A stretch of 64,000 bases of DNA, from positions 21,663-85,662 of the forward strand of contig CACNND010000005.1 in assembly GCA_902621725.1 (NCBI GenBank), given 5' to 3'. Positions 1 to 8,509 of this stretch are shown here, one piece after another. The first letter of the stretch is position 1. Each line of letters opens with the position of its first letter. The stretch is from an uncultured Alphaproteobacteria bacterium. GTDB lineage: Bacteria; Pseudomonadota; Alphaproteobacteria; HIMB59; GCA-002718135. The notes below the pieces were generated by a model. That model worked only from the letters and a program-made list of their open reading frames with translations. It was not told where the DNA came from and made no database searches. The translations under genes and the position numbers were made by a program.

Positions 1-437
1 TCCTCTTTAGACCAAACTTCTCTTATGAAATTTTTATTTCTTTGAATGATATCGTGCATCTTCTTTTCAATTTTTGGAAGATCTGCAACAGTAAAAGGTT
101 CATCTCTTGCAAAATCATAATAAAAACCATTTTCAATTGCTGGACCAATTGTAACTTGTGTTCCAGGGAATAATTCCTGGACAGCTTCTGCCATTACATG
201 AGCACAATCATGTCGTATTAATTCAAGTGCTTCCTCGCTATCTCTTTTTAAAATCGCTACAGATGCATCACCATTAATAGGTAAACTAATATCTTTTATC
301 TCATTATTAATTTTTATAGCAACTGATTCTTTGGCAAGAGATTTAGAAATTTGCGATGCCAACTCAAGACCATTGATGCCCTTATCAACTTCTTTTTTAT
401 TTCCATCTGGAAATGTAATTATTATCTTTTCACTCAT
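1..437 (-). CDS. thrS: Threonyl-tRNA synthetase, N-terminal part (runs off window)
   Basis: Charges tRNA-Thr with threonine. Only the first 145 residues lie in the window; the catalytic core is beyond base 1. My own minus-strand translation starts [17 protein letters not shown], a TGS domain (about residues 1-62), followed by the editing domain with [11 protein letters not shown] (residues 75-85), the family's HxxxH motif, and [13 protein letters not shown]. The ATG (437-435) overlaps the cysS stop codon in an ATGA junction, so the two synthetases are translationally coupled. The ORF track omits it because the frame is open at the window edge. Confidence 0.95.
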   Translation of the reverse strand, partial: MSEKIIITFPDGNKKEVDKGINGLELASQISKSLAKESVAIKINNEIKDISLPINGDASVAILKRDSEEALELIRHDCAHVMAEAVQELFPGTQVTIGPAIENGFYYDFARDEPFTVADLPKIEKKMHDIIQRNKNFIREVWSKE

Positions 438-1819
438 CTAGATTTCCGCCAAATCGTTCCTTTATCAGTATCTTCTATTTCTATGCCTTTATCTTTTAAT
501 GTGTCCCTAATAGTATCTGCCAAATTAAAATTTTTACTGCGTCTAGCTTCATTACGTTCATTTATCAACCTTTCAATTTCTTCAGTATTTTCAGTATCTT
601 TTTGATTATAACCTAACCAATTTCCTGGATCATCTTCAAGAATACCTAATATTTTACCGGCAGAAAGAAGATTTTTTTTGATTTCTTTTTTTCTTTCATC
701 AGATGCAGATGCAGCATCATTTGCTTCTTCATTAAGTTTTGCAATGACTTTAGGTGTATTCAAATCATCCAAAAATGATTCCATTATAGAATCAGAAGGT
801 AAGTTAAAATCTATTTCAACTTCTGACAGCTCTAATAGAACTCTATAAAGTCGATCTATCATTTTGCTATTTTGTTCAATGATTTCTTCTGTCCAGTTCA
901 ATGGCTGTTTGTAATGAGCTGACAACAATGTTAATCGCAAAACCTCTCCCTTGTATTTTTTATTGAGATCATGAACGAGTCTAATATTGCCAATTGACTT
1001 TGACATTTTTTCTCCCTCAACATTAACAAATCCATTATGAAACCAATAAGTTGCAAAATCTTTAGGATCTTTATTTTCAGATATGGAACAAGTTTGTGCT
1101 ATTTCATTTTCATGATGCGGAAACACCAAGTCAATACCACCGCTATGGATATCAAAAGGAAGACCCAATGATTTTTCTGACATAACGGAGCACTCTAAAT
1201 GCCATCCTGGTCTTCCAAATCCCCAAGGTGAATCCCAACCAGGTAAGGGTGAAGGAGATGGTTTCCATAAAATAAAATCTGCTGGATCTTTTTTGAACGG
1301 CGCTACTTCAACACGGCTTCCAGCTATTTGTTCATCTCTATTTCTTTTTGAAAGAATTCCATAATTATCAAAACTTGGCACATGAAATAAAACATGACCC
1401 TCTTTTTCATAAGCTTTATTTTCATCAATTAATTTTTTTATCAACTCGATCATTTCTTTAATATGATCAGTTGCCCTTGGTTGAATATCGGGAAGATTAA
1501 CGCCAAGTGCACTCATGTCATTATTGTAAATCTCTGTATATTTATTTGTGATAACACTAATGTCCTCACCTGTTTCTTTAGAAGCTTCTATAATCTTGTC
1601 ATCAATATCAGTGATATTAGATACATAGGTCACTTGTTTAAATTGTGTTTTTAATACACGGACTAATAAATCATTTACAACTGCCATACGCGCATTACCT
1701 ATGTGTGCAAAATTGTAAACAGTTGGACCGCAAGCATATATTCTTACATGATCTGGATTAACTGGTTTAAAAAATTCTTTTTTACCACTTAATGTGTTTT
1801 GTAACTGTAATGACATCAA
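434..1819 (-). CDS. cysS: Cysteinyl-tRNA synthetase
   Basis: Class I synthetase that charges tRNA-Cys. At 461 residues it has the usual bacterial length. The HIGH-type motif is HIGNAR (39-44) and the KMSKS loop is at 271-275. Expected zinc ligands are visible at Cys30 (YACGPTVYN), Cys210 (HLECSVMSE) and His235/236 (FPHHENE). Two consecutive ATG codons are possible starts; either is fine. It lies between a DUF2141 gene 8 bases upstream and thrS, with which it overlaps by 4 bases, giving a three-gene minus-strand operon. Nothing looks damaged. Confidence 0.98.
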   Translation of the reverse strand: MMSLQLQNTLSGKKEFFKPVNPDHVRIYACGPTVYNFAHIGNARMAVVNDLLVRVLKTQFKQVTYVSNITDIDDKIIEASKETGEDISVITNKYTEIYNNDMSALGVNLPDIQPRATDHIKEMIELIKKLIDENKAYEKEGHVLFHVPSFDNYGILSKRNRDEQIAGSRVEVAPFKKDPADFILWKPSPSPLPGWDSPWGFGRPGWHLECSVMSEKSLGLPFDIHSGGIDLVFPHHENEIAQTCSISENKDPKDFATYWFHNGFVNVEGEKMSKSIGNIRLVHDLNKKYKGEVLRLTLLSAHYKQPLNWTEEIIEQNSKMIDRLYRVLLELSEVEIDFNLPSDSIMESFLDDLNTPKVIAKLNEEANDAASASDERKKEIKKNLLSAGKILGILEDDPGNWLGYNQKDTENTEEIERLINERNEARRSKNFNLADTIRDTLKDKGIEIEDTDKGTIWRKSR

Positions 1820-1827
1820 TATAATTT

Positions 1828-2250
1828 TTAATAATTAAGTTCTATTACCACGGGTTCGCCATGAACTAAAATGATTGCGGCTTTTTCAAATGATGGAGGA
1901 CCTTTTGGTTGATAATTATTACTAAAGGCAAAACCTTCTTTTGGTCTCCAGAATAATCCAGTCTTTAATTTTCCATCCGAATCTTCATCGTGATAGGCAA
2001 CAATTGCTATTTTTCCTTCGTGTATCTTACTCAAAGGAACTACAACCTCACCCTTTTGCACTCTTTTTCTAACGCTCTCAATTGCTAATTCTTCATCCAA
2101 AAAGCTCTCTTTTGAGTCATATATCTTAACATCAATGTAACCATCACCATGTTCTACATTTGGAAAAATGATAGTTCCATGTGCAAAAAGACCAAAAGAC
2201 CATGTGACTGTTAAGCTAAAAAAGAATATTTTAGTAAAAAAACTTTTCAT
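1828..2250 (-). CDS. Secreted DUF2141 family protein
   Basis: A 140-residue exported protein with a hydrophobic signal peptide (about 1-23, ending GLFA). The mature part matches the DUF2141 pattern: IDVKIYDSKESFL, a central GKIAIVAYHDEDSDGKL, then EGFAFSNN and a P-x-F-x-x-A motif near the end. The family is predicted to form a small beta-sandwich in the periplasm; its function is unknown. It is 8 bases upstream of cysS, probably in the same transcript, and only 28 bases from the divergent pabB start, so promoters for both directions must be very compact. Confidence 0.85.
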   Translation of the reverse strand: MKSFFTKIFFFSLTVTWSFGLFAHGTIIFPNVEHGDGYIDVKIYDSKESFLDEELAIESVRKRVQKGEVVVPLSKIHEGKIAIVAYHDEDSDGKLKTGLFWRPKEGFAFSNNYQPKGPPSFEKAAIILVHGEPVVIELNY

Positions 2251-2278
2251 ATAAGTATCCTAATTATAATAGAATCAA

Positions 2279-3484
2279 GTGCTGAACAATAAAGAATATC
2301 TAAATAGACTATATCAATCAGATAAACCTCTTATAATTTATAAAACTGATAAGGGTTATGATATCTATACTGATTTTTCTAGAAGAATTATTATTAATAA
2401 AAAAAATCTAAAATATTTTCTTAATATCCAATCAAAATCAAAAAAATCTAAGATTGAAGAATTGAATTGTTATGTTGGTTTCTTTGGTTATAAGCTTCTT
2501 TGTGAAAATATAGGAATAAAGTTTCCAAAACAGCAATCTAAAAATTTTCATAGTGGCGTATTTTACAAGCCACAAACTAAAATTAGTATTGGTAAAAAAA
2601 TAGTAATCAAAAGCATTAAAACCAATTTTAGAAATATAAGTATCAATACAAAAAAATATTTACAGTTAAATAAAAAGTTTAATCTTAATTTATCTTTAAA
2701 GCAGTACTCTAAGATATTTAATGATTTCTCTAAAAATATTAAACAGGGCAAAACTTATCAAATTAAAATAGCTCAAACATATTCGAAAAAAGGTAATATC
2801 AATTCTATTGATCTTTTTTGGAAGCTAATGAAAATGAATGAATCACCTGAAAGTTTTCTTATCAGGGAAAAAGACTATAATATTGTAAGTTGTTCACCAG
2901 AGACACTCATATTGAAAAAAGATAACACAATTAGAACTAAACCTATTGCTGGAACATTAAGAAAAACAAAGCAGTTAAATAAAAATAAAGCTCTAACATT
3001 CTTTAGAAGAAATGAAAAAGAAACTAAAGAACATAATATGATTGTTGATATGGAAAGAAATGATCTGTCTAAAATTTGTAAAACTGGATCTGTAAAAATA
3101 GATAAACTAAAAAAGGTTGAGGAATATCGTGATCTTTTTCATTACGTTACAACAATCAAGGGAGTTATAAAAAATAAAATGAGTAACCATGATATAATTT
3201 CTTCTTTAATGCCAGGAGGTTCAGTCATTGGTTGTCCAAAAATTAGTACTATTCAACTTCTAAATAGAAAAGAAAAATTTGACAGAAATATTTATACAGG
3301 CAGTTTTGGAATTATACATTCAAATGGTGATATGCGATTTAACATAATGATTAGAACACTACTTAATTTTAAAAATGATATTGAATTATCAGTTGCTAGT
3401 GGTGTGATCTTAGGTAGTACTGCAAAAAAAGAATATAATGAAAATTATATTAAAGCTAAATCACTTTTAGATCTATTTAACTAA
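2279..3484 (+). CDS. pabB: Aminodeoxychorismate synthase component I (PIAGT type)
   Basis: Makes 4-amino-4-deoxychorismate from chorismate and ammonia, the first step toward p-aminobenzoate for folate. The 401-residue protein has the chorismate-binding core: GKTYQIKIAQ (158-166), CSPETL, KEHNMIVDMERNDLS (250-264), PGGSVIGCPK and YTGSFGII. The motif at 222-226 reads PIAGT, as in anthranilate synthase, rather than the PIKGT of E. coli PabB; PIAGT-type ADC synthases are a recognised subclass. Its place at the head of pabA-pabC-folP-folB-folK argues for the folate role over TrpE. The start is GTG; the stop overlaps the pabA ATG by one base. Confidence 0.88.
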   Translation: MLNNKEYLNRLYQSDKPLIIYKTDKGYDIYTDFSRRIIINKKNLKYFLNIQSKSKKSKIEELNCYVGFFGYKLLCENIGIKFPKQQSKNFHSGVFYKPQTKISIGKKIVIKSIKTNFRNISINTKKYLQLNKKFNLNLSLKQYSKIFNDFSKNIKQGKTYQIKIAQTYSKKGNINSIDLFWKLMKMNESPESFLIREKDYNIVSCSPETLILKKDNTIRTKPIAGTLRKTKQLNKNKALTFFRRNEKETKEHNMIVDMERNDLSKICKTGSVKIDKLKKVEEYRDLFHYVTTIKGVIKNKMSNHDIISSLMPGGSVIGCPKISTIQLLNRKEKFDRNIYTGSFGIIHSNGDMRFNIMIRTLLNFKNDIELSVASGVILGSTAKKEYNENYIKAKSLLDLFN

Positions 3485-4041
3485 TGATTTATCTCATTGA
3501 TCACGAAGATTCATTCACATACAATTTAGCTCATCTACTAGATAGTATTGAGCCAACATTTGTTTCAAATTATTATGAAATAAATCAAACAAAACTAGAA
3601 AAATCTTCGACCATCGTTCTTTCACCAGGCCCTGGTGAACCAAAAGATTATCCATTAACAACTAAGATTTACAATAAATATAAAGGGAAGAAAAAAATAT
3701 TAGGAATATGTTTAGGTTTCCAACAAATAGTTTTTTGTGAAGGAGCTAAAATAGTTCAACAAAAAAATATTCTTCATGGTTATCAGAGTCATATTAAAGT
3801 TACTAACGATAAATCAATTTTTAAAAAAAATTTTAATTTTCTTGGAGGTCGATATCATTCCTTAAAAATGGCTGAACCATTTGTTTCTCAATCAATGATA
3901 GTTACAATGCGTTGTGTAAAAACAAATGTAGCAATGGCGGTTGAAGATGATATTAATAAAGTCTATGGACTACAGTTTCACCCAGATTCATTTTTAACTC
4001 CACATGGAAAATATCTTATTAAAAAAATCCTTTCACGCTAA
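3484..4041 (+). CDS. pabA: Aminodeoxychorismate synthase glutamine amidotransferase
   Basis: Class I glutamine amidotransferase that releases ammonia from glutamine for PabB. Visible motifs are LSPGPGEPKD (47-56), the nucleophile Cys76 in GICLGFQQ, GRYHSL (122-127) and His166 in LQFHPDSF. The third catalytic residue, normally Glu in HPES, is Asp here (168). The length of 185 residues is normal. It overlaps pabB by one base. The pabC reading frame starts inside its 3' end. In many bacteria this subunit serves both folate and tryptophan synthesis; no trpE or trpG is in the window, so sharing cannot be judged. Confidence 0.92.
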   Translation: MIYLIDHEDSFTYNLAHLLDSIEPTFVSNYYEINQTKLEKSSTIVLSPGPGEPKDYPLTTKIYNKYKGKKKILGICLGFQQIVFCEGAKIVQQKNILHGYQSHIKVTNDKSIFKKNFNFLGGRYHSLKMAEPFVSQSMIVTMRCVKTNVAMAVEDDINKVYGLQFHPDSFLTPHGKYLIKKILSR

Positions 4042-4759
4042 GAATTTTAAATTACTTAAGTTCAATTCTCTTTGGGGATACAAGGGCATCTTTACAACCA
4101 TTAGACTATTTGGCAAAGAGCCAAATTTTATCTTAGTTGATCAGCATTTAAAAAAACTAAATAAAGATTTAAGATACTTTGGCATTGATGTTAAAATTTC
4201 AAAAAATTTTTTAACTAATTTTTTAAATAAATATTCTAAAATTAAAAATTACGATCACCTATTAAGAATTGCAGTAACAAAAAAAATAATCTCATTATCT
4301 GTGCGTAAACGAAACAAAGATCATAAGTATTTTACTGCAAAATTTTTTAGATTCCAACGGGCTTTACCTAACTTCAAAAACTTACAATACAAAAAAATAA
4401 TTTCTTTACAAAAAAAAATTAATTTACAAAAAGAAGAGATTCTTTTTTATTTTAACAACAAAATTTTAGAAGGCTCTACGACCAATTTAATTTTTGTAAA
4501 CGGTAATAAATTATTCACTCCAAAAAATTACTATTATCATGGAATTACTCTAGAATACTTAATTAAAAATCTACCTTATAAAATTCATAGAACAGATATT
4601 AATATTTCTAGTTTACATCAATTTAGTGAAATACTTCTAGTTGGCTCTGGTAAAGGTGTGGTTAGTATTTCTTTTATTAAACAATTTAATTGGTATAGGT
4701 CTTCAATGAAAATGTATAATTTATTATCAAAAAAATATGCAAAAATATTATTGAAATGA
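4004..4759 (+). CDS. pabC: Aminodeoxychorismate lyase (class IV aminotransferase fold)
   Basis: A PLP enzyme that splits aminodeoxychorismate into p-aminobenzoate and pyruvate. The class IV signature is seen as ILEGSTTNLIFVNGNKLFTP and GITLEYLI. The Schiff-base lysine is probably in the LPNFKNLQYKK stretch, the equivalent of GIKHLNR in E. coli PabC. The protein is very lysine-rich and divergent. The ATG at 4004 lies 38 bases inside pabA, a long overlap; the protein similarity begins around WGYKGIFTTIR, so a later non-ATG start cannot be excluded. The stop overlaps folP by four bases. A branched-chain aminotransferase is the alternative, but operon context favours PabC. Confidence 0.82.
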   Translation: MENILLKKSFHAKNFKLLKFNSLWGYKGIFTTIRLFGKEPNFILVDQHLKKLNKDLRYFGIDVKISKNFLTNFLNKYSKIKNYDHLLRIAVTKKIISLSVRKRNKDHKYFTAKFFRFQRALPNFKNLQYKKIISLQKKINLQKEEILFYFNNKILEGSTTNLIFVNGNKLFTPKNYYYHGITLEYLIKNLPYKIHRTDINISSLHQFSEILLVGSGKGVVSISFIKQFNWYRSSMKMYNLLSKKYAKILLK

Positions 4760-5574
4760 AATTAGGAAATTATAATTTTAAACTATCTAGTCCAACGGTA
4801 ATGGGAATATGTAATGTTACTCCCGACTCTTTTAGTGATGGTGGCAAGAGTTTTAAAAGTTCAGATGCACTAAAAAATATTAAAGAAATGGTAAAAAATG
4901 GAGCAAGTATTATTGATATTGGAGCAGAAAGTACAAGACCTGGTTCAGATCCATTAACACACAAAGAAGAAGTTAAAAGATTAGAGCCGATATTAAAAAA
5001 ATTGCCAAAAAATAAATTTGTCATATCGGTTGATACTAATAAAATTGAAACTCAAGAATATGCATTAAATATGGGAGCACATATTATAAATGATGTCTTC
5101 GGTGGCTCAGAAGATTTATTCTTTTTAACTAAAAAATTTAAAACAGGTTTAATTTTAATGCACACACCTGCGCCACCCAAAACTATGCAAAAGAAAATAC
5201 ACTCATATAATAATGTTGTACAAGATATTAAAAAAATATTTCTTCAGAAAATTAAACAATTAGAAAAAATAAATATTCCTTCATCCAAAGTTTGGTTTGA
5301 CCCAGGTATTGGTTTTGGTAAAAATTTAAAACAAAATATAGAAATCATGCAAAAAATTAATCAATTTAAGTTTAAGGGATATGGATTATTATTAGGATCA
5401 TCTAGAAAAAGCTGGATCAACTTCATAGATAAGAGTGAAACAAATCAAAGATTGGGAGGTTCAATCGCTTCTGCATTATATTGTTATCAAAAGGGAGTTG
5501 ATATATTTAGAGTTCACGACATAAAAGAAACGTCTCAATCATTAAAAATTTTTGAAAAACTATGTTCAAAGTAG
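4756..5574 (+). CDS. folP: Dihydropteroate synthase
   Basis: Condenses p-aminobenzoate with hydroxymethyl-dihydropterin pyrophosphate. All DHPS landmarks are present in the 272-residue TIM barrel: MGICNVTPDSFSDGG near the N-terminus, IDIGAESTRPG around residues 54-64, SVDTNK, FDPGIGFGK and GSSRKSW toward the C-terminus. The start ATG overlaps the pabC stop (ATGA), and its 3' end overlaps folB by 13 bases. Within one operon the substrate makers PabABC and FolB/FolK flank it. Confidence 0.97.
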   Translation: MKLGNYNFKLSSPTVMGICNVTPDSFSDGGKSFKSSDALKNIKEMVKNGASIIDIGAESTRPGSDPLTHKEEVKRLEPILKKLPKNKFVISVDTNKIETQEYALNMGAHIINDVFGGSEDLFFLTKKFKTGLILMHTPAPPKTMQKKIHSYNNVVQDIKKIFLQKIKQLEKINIPSSKVWFDPGIGFGKNLKQNIEIMQKINQFKFKGYGLLLGSSRKSWINFIDKSETNQRLGGSIASALYCYQKGVDIFRVHDIKETSQSLKIFEKLCSK

Positions 5575-5906
5575 AAATAAAAAACTTATCCATCAGTGCA
5601 AATATAGGTATCACTGCTCAAGAGAGAAAGAAAAAACAGTTGTTAAAGGTAACATTAGAATTTAGTTATCCTGTTAAAAACTTACTAGATTTAAACAATA
5701 TAAATAATGTGAAAGATTATTCATCTATTACAAAATATTTAAAAACTTTCATAAAGGAGTCTCAATCACATACTCTTGAGCATTTAATAATAAAAACATC
5801 CAATGTTCTTGAAAAAAAATTTAAAATAAAAAAAGTTAAAATTACAATTAATAAAACAGCTGTAGCAAAAAAATATGGAGCTGACTCACTAAGTGTATCA
5901 AACTGA
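5562..5906 (+). CDS. folB: Dihydroneopterin aldolase
   Basis: Converts 7,8-dihydroneopterin to 6-hydroxymethyl-dihydropterin and glycolaldehyde. The 114-residue protein shows the FolB pattern: ISANIGITAQERKKKQ with the conserved Glu of the GxxxxER motif, DYSSI in the middle, HTLEHLI, and a C-terminal NKTAVAKKYGAD where a conserved catalytic lysine sits in FolB proteins. It overlaps folP by 13 bases and folK by 14 bases, in line with the packing of this operon. Confidence 0.9.
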   Translation: MFKVEIKNLSISANIGITAQERKKKQLLKVTLEFSYPVKNLLDLNNINNVKDYSSITKYLKTFIKESQSHTLEHLIIKTSNVLEKKFKIKKVKITINKTAVAKKYGADSLSVSN

Positions 5907-6393
5907 AACAATAATCGCACTTGGCTCAAATCTAGGTAATGCTATATTTAATTTACGGTGTGCTGTTAGAGAGTTAAAAAATATTGGTAATATAAAAAAA
6001 TTTGCAAATATTTATGTTTCTTCTCCTTATGGATACAAATCGCAAAGTAATTTTTTTAACACCGCAATAAAACTATTAACCAACCAGCAGCCATTAGAAT
6101 TAATAAATAATATTTATGAAATTGAAAAAAAATTAAAAAAAAATAAAAAAATTATCAATGGTCCAAGAAACATTGATTTGGATATTATTTTTTTTGGCAA
6201 ACAAATATTTAATAAAAAAAATTTAATAATTCCTCACCCAAGAGCAGCTGAAAGAGATTTTGTGTTATATCCAATACTTGATATTGATCCATTTTTTAGA
6301 CATCCGCTTGAAAAAAAATCAGTAAAAGTCTTATCGCAAGAGTTGCAAAATAAATATATTATTAAACGTTTATCCTACCGAAATTTGATTTAA
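5893..6393 (+). CDS. folK: 2-amino-4-hydroxy-6-hydroxymethyldihydropteridine diphosphokinase
   Basis: Transfers pyrophosphate from ATP to hydroxymethyl-dihydropterin, giving the FolP substrate. HPPK motifs are clear: IALGSNLGN at the N-terminus, SSPYGYKSQSNFFN, then GPRNIDLDIIFFG and IIPHPRAAERDFVLYPI. The length of 166 residues is typical. The start is GTG inside folB. The gene ends the folate operon and its last 24 bases overlap the 3' end of the opposing TrpF-like gene, so the two transcripts collide tail to tail without a visible terminator. Confidence 0.95.
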   Translation: MYQTETIIALGSNLGNAIFNLRCAVRELKNIGNIKKFANIYVSSPYGYKSQSNFFNTAIKLLTNQQPLELINNIYEIEKKLKKNKKIINGPRNIDLDIIFFGKQIFNKKNLIIPHPRAAERDFVLYPILDIDPFFRHPLEKKSVKVLSQELQNKYIIKRLSYRNLI

Positions 6394-7020
6394 AAAATCT
6401 TTGAGTTTTGATTTAGAAATTAAATTTCTCTGATTTTTCAAGCTTCTAGAAATATCTAATCCAAAAGGTGTTATTTTTTTTAGAATGTTGGAAACATTTT
6501 TTTTGTCTATACCGCCACCAATATAAACTGGGATATTTTTACTTTTTATAAACTGTATTTGTTTAATACTTTTTCTCAATGAATACTTTTTAATACTCTT
6601 TTTCCTATAAACATTCATATCAAAATAAATAACATCAACAATTTTTCTAATTGATTCAATGTATTTTTTATCAAAATTTTCTGGATTAATTGCAATACCA
6701 ATTTTTAATCTTCTAAATATTTTTTTTATTTTTAATAAATCTTTTTTGGGAAAATGATATGAACATGAAATTGTTTTTGGTTTTGTAAAATCTATTTGCT
6801 CTATTAGCTTGTCTAAAGATACATACCTAGTCAGAAGCACTGATTCTATCTTATAATTTTTACATTCTTTAATTAATGATTGTATTTTTTTATCACTAAC
6901 TGTGTTTGGTCCATTTAAATTTTTACTTGCAAAACCCAATGATTTTATTTTATTTTTATGTGCCACTTCAACAGATTTCACATTTGTTATGCCACAAATT
7001 TTTAGAGGTATATTTTTCAT
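6370..7020 (-). CDS. TrpF-like (phosphoribosylanthranilate isomerase family) protein, divergent
   Basis: A small beta/alpha-barrel of 216 residues. KICGITN near the N-terminus (with the catalytic-type Cys), YFDMN at about residue 130 and the GGGIDKKNVSNIL / PFGLDISRSLKN end are TrpF signatures. However, two segments that TrpF normally conserves are missing: the QLHG strand is replaced by ISCSYHFP, and the SPR segment with its Arg reads NGPN. It may be a fast-evolving TrpF in an AT-rich genome or a paralogue with another substrate. No trp gene is nearby. It overlaps folK tail to tail and is divergent from the DUF1800 gene. Confidence 0.65.
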   Translation of the reverse strand: MKNIPLKICGITNVKSVEVAHKNKIKSLGFASKNLNGPNTVSDKKIQSLIKECKNYKIESVLLTRYVSLDKLIEQIDFTKPKTISCSYHFPKKDLLKIKKIFRRLKIGIAINPENFDKKYIESIRKIVDVIYFDMNVYRKKSIKKYSLRKSIKQIQFIKSKNIPVYIGGGIDKKNVSNILKKITPFGLDISRSLKNQRNLISKSKLKDFLNQISVG

Positions 7021-7072
7021 TAAATTTTATTTTTAAAAATTATAAATATATGTAAACTATTTTTTTTTATAT

Positions 7073-8509
7073 ATGTCATTAAATTTTTATAGACGAGTAG
7101 CGTTTGGCCTGTCGCCAAATGAAAAACCAGATAAAGATCCTCTTAATTGGGCAATAAATCAATTAGATACCATACCTGATCTCTTGTGGCCTGGAACAAT
7201 CCCAACAGAAAAAGATTTAAGAAAAAAATATGGTGAATGGGTGTACGGAGATAGAGAAGTTTTAAGAAAAAAATTTAAAAATGATAAACATGCATATAGA
7301 AAAGCAAAAGATGAATTAAGAATAAAAACTGGTGAAAGATATTTTGAATTAAATGAACATGCTATTCGTCATTTTCAAACAAAGCATTCCAAACAACCTG
7401 TTTTCGAGCGTTTCTGGCTTTTTTGGGGAAATCATTTTGCAATAAGTGAAAAAGATTTTCTAGCAGAGTTTAGTACCGGACCCTATCAACGTGAAATTAT
7501 TAGACCTAACATGGTTAAAACTTTTGAAGAAATGGTTCAGTCAGTAACTACTTCATGGTGTATGATTCATCACCTTGATAATTCAGAATCTTTTGGTCCC
7601 AATTCTAAAAAAGGAATGGAGTGGGGAGAGACTATAAACGAAAATCATGCAAGAGAATTATTAGAGTTACATACAGTATCTCCAAATGCTGGATACACAC
7701 AGGAAGATGTGATTCAATTAGCCTATATCATGACAGGTTGGGCTCACAAATGGGATAGAAAAAACTTAGAAACCGGTGATATTTGGTTTGATCAAGAAAT
7801 GCATCAAAAAGGAGATAAAGTAGTTTTAGGAGTTAAATATAAAAATGATGCAAAAAGAGAACTTGCAAAGGTAATTCATGATTTGGCAACACACCCAATC
7901 TGTATCAAATTTGTTTCAACTAAATTATGCAGGCATTTTATTACAGATGAACCAACAGATGAAATGATAAACCCAGTTATAGAAGCATGGAACAAATCCG
8001 ATGGAAACTTAATTGAAATTCACAAAGCAGTTATAACGCAAGCTTATAAGTATAATGAGATTACACATAAATTTCATCCACCTGAAATATGGTTAATGCA
8101 ATTATCTAGAATGTTTGATTTAAATATTCCGCTTTCATTTGAAAAAATGAATTATACTTTTAAGTTAAAGCCAAATAATAGACAAAGACAGTTATCTTGG
8201 ATACTTAGAGAAATAGGTCATTCACCTTATCGTGCTAAACAACCTAATGGTTGGAGTGATTTGGAGGTAGATTGGGTATCGCCAGAATTATTATTACGCC
8301 GATTTTGGTTTGCTTCAGTTGAACTTCCAATGCTTGTTAAATCTGGAAACAGATCCCATGGTTTTATTTTATCTTGTCTTAAAAATAATTTTGAAGATCA
8401 TAAAAATATGGCATCGCTTATTGATAATTTTAGATTTGGCACATCAGATTATGATTTAGGTCAAAAGTATGGAGTCATTTGCAATTTGCCAGTAGTATTA
8501 AAAATATGA
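7073..8509 (+). CDS. DUF1800 family protein
   Basis: A 478-residue member of the DUF1800 family, recognised from NENHARELLELHTVSPNAGY at about residue 188 followed by EDVIQLAYIMTGW, and from a C-terminal block with QPNGWSDL and SPELLLRRFWFA. Function unknown. Family members usually carry a signal peptide and travel with a DUF1501 protein; here the protein begins directly with the domain (MSLNFYRRVAFGLS) and I see no export signal. The stop overlaps the ATG of the DUF1501 gene (ATGA at 8506-8509), so the two are almost certainly made together. Confidence 0.88.
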   Translation: MSLNFYRRVAFGLSPNEKPDKDPLNWAINQLDTIPDLLWPGTIPTEKDLRKKYGEWVYGDREVLRKKFKNDKHAYRKAKDELRIKTGERYFELNEHAIRHFQTKHSKQPVFERFWLFWGNHFAISEKDFLAEFSTGPYQREIIRPNMVKTFEEMVQSVTTSWCMIHHLDNSESFGPNSKKGMEWGETINENHARELLELHTVSPNAGYTQEDVIQLAYIMTGWAHKWDRKNLETGDIWFDQEMHQKGDKVVLGVKYKNDAKRELAKVIHDLATHPICIKFVSTKLCRHFITDEPTDEMINPVIEAWNKSDGNLIEIHKAVITQAYKYNEITHKFHPPEIWLMQLSRMFDLNIPLSFEKMNYTFKLKPNNRQRQLSWILREIGHSPYRAKQPNGWSDLEVDWVSPELLLRRFWFASVELPMLVKSGNRSHGFILSCLKNNFEDHKNMASLIDNFRFGTSDYDLGQKYGVICNLPVVLKI

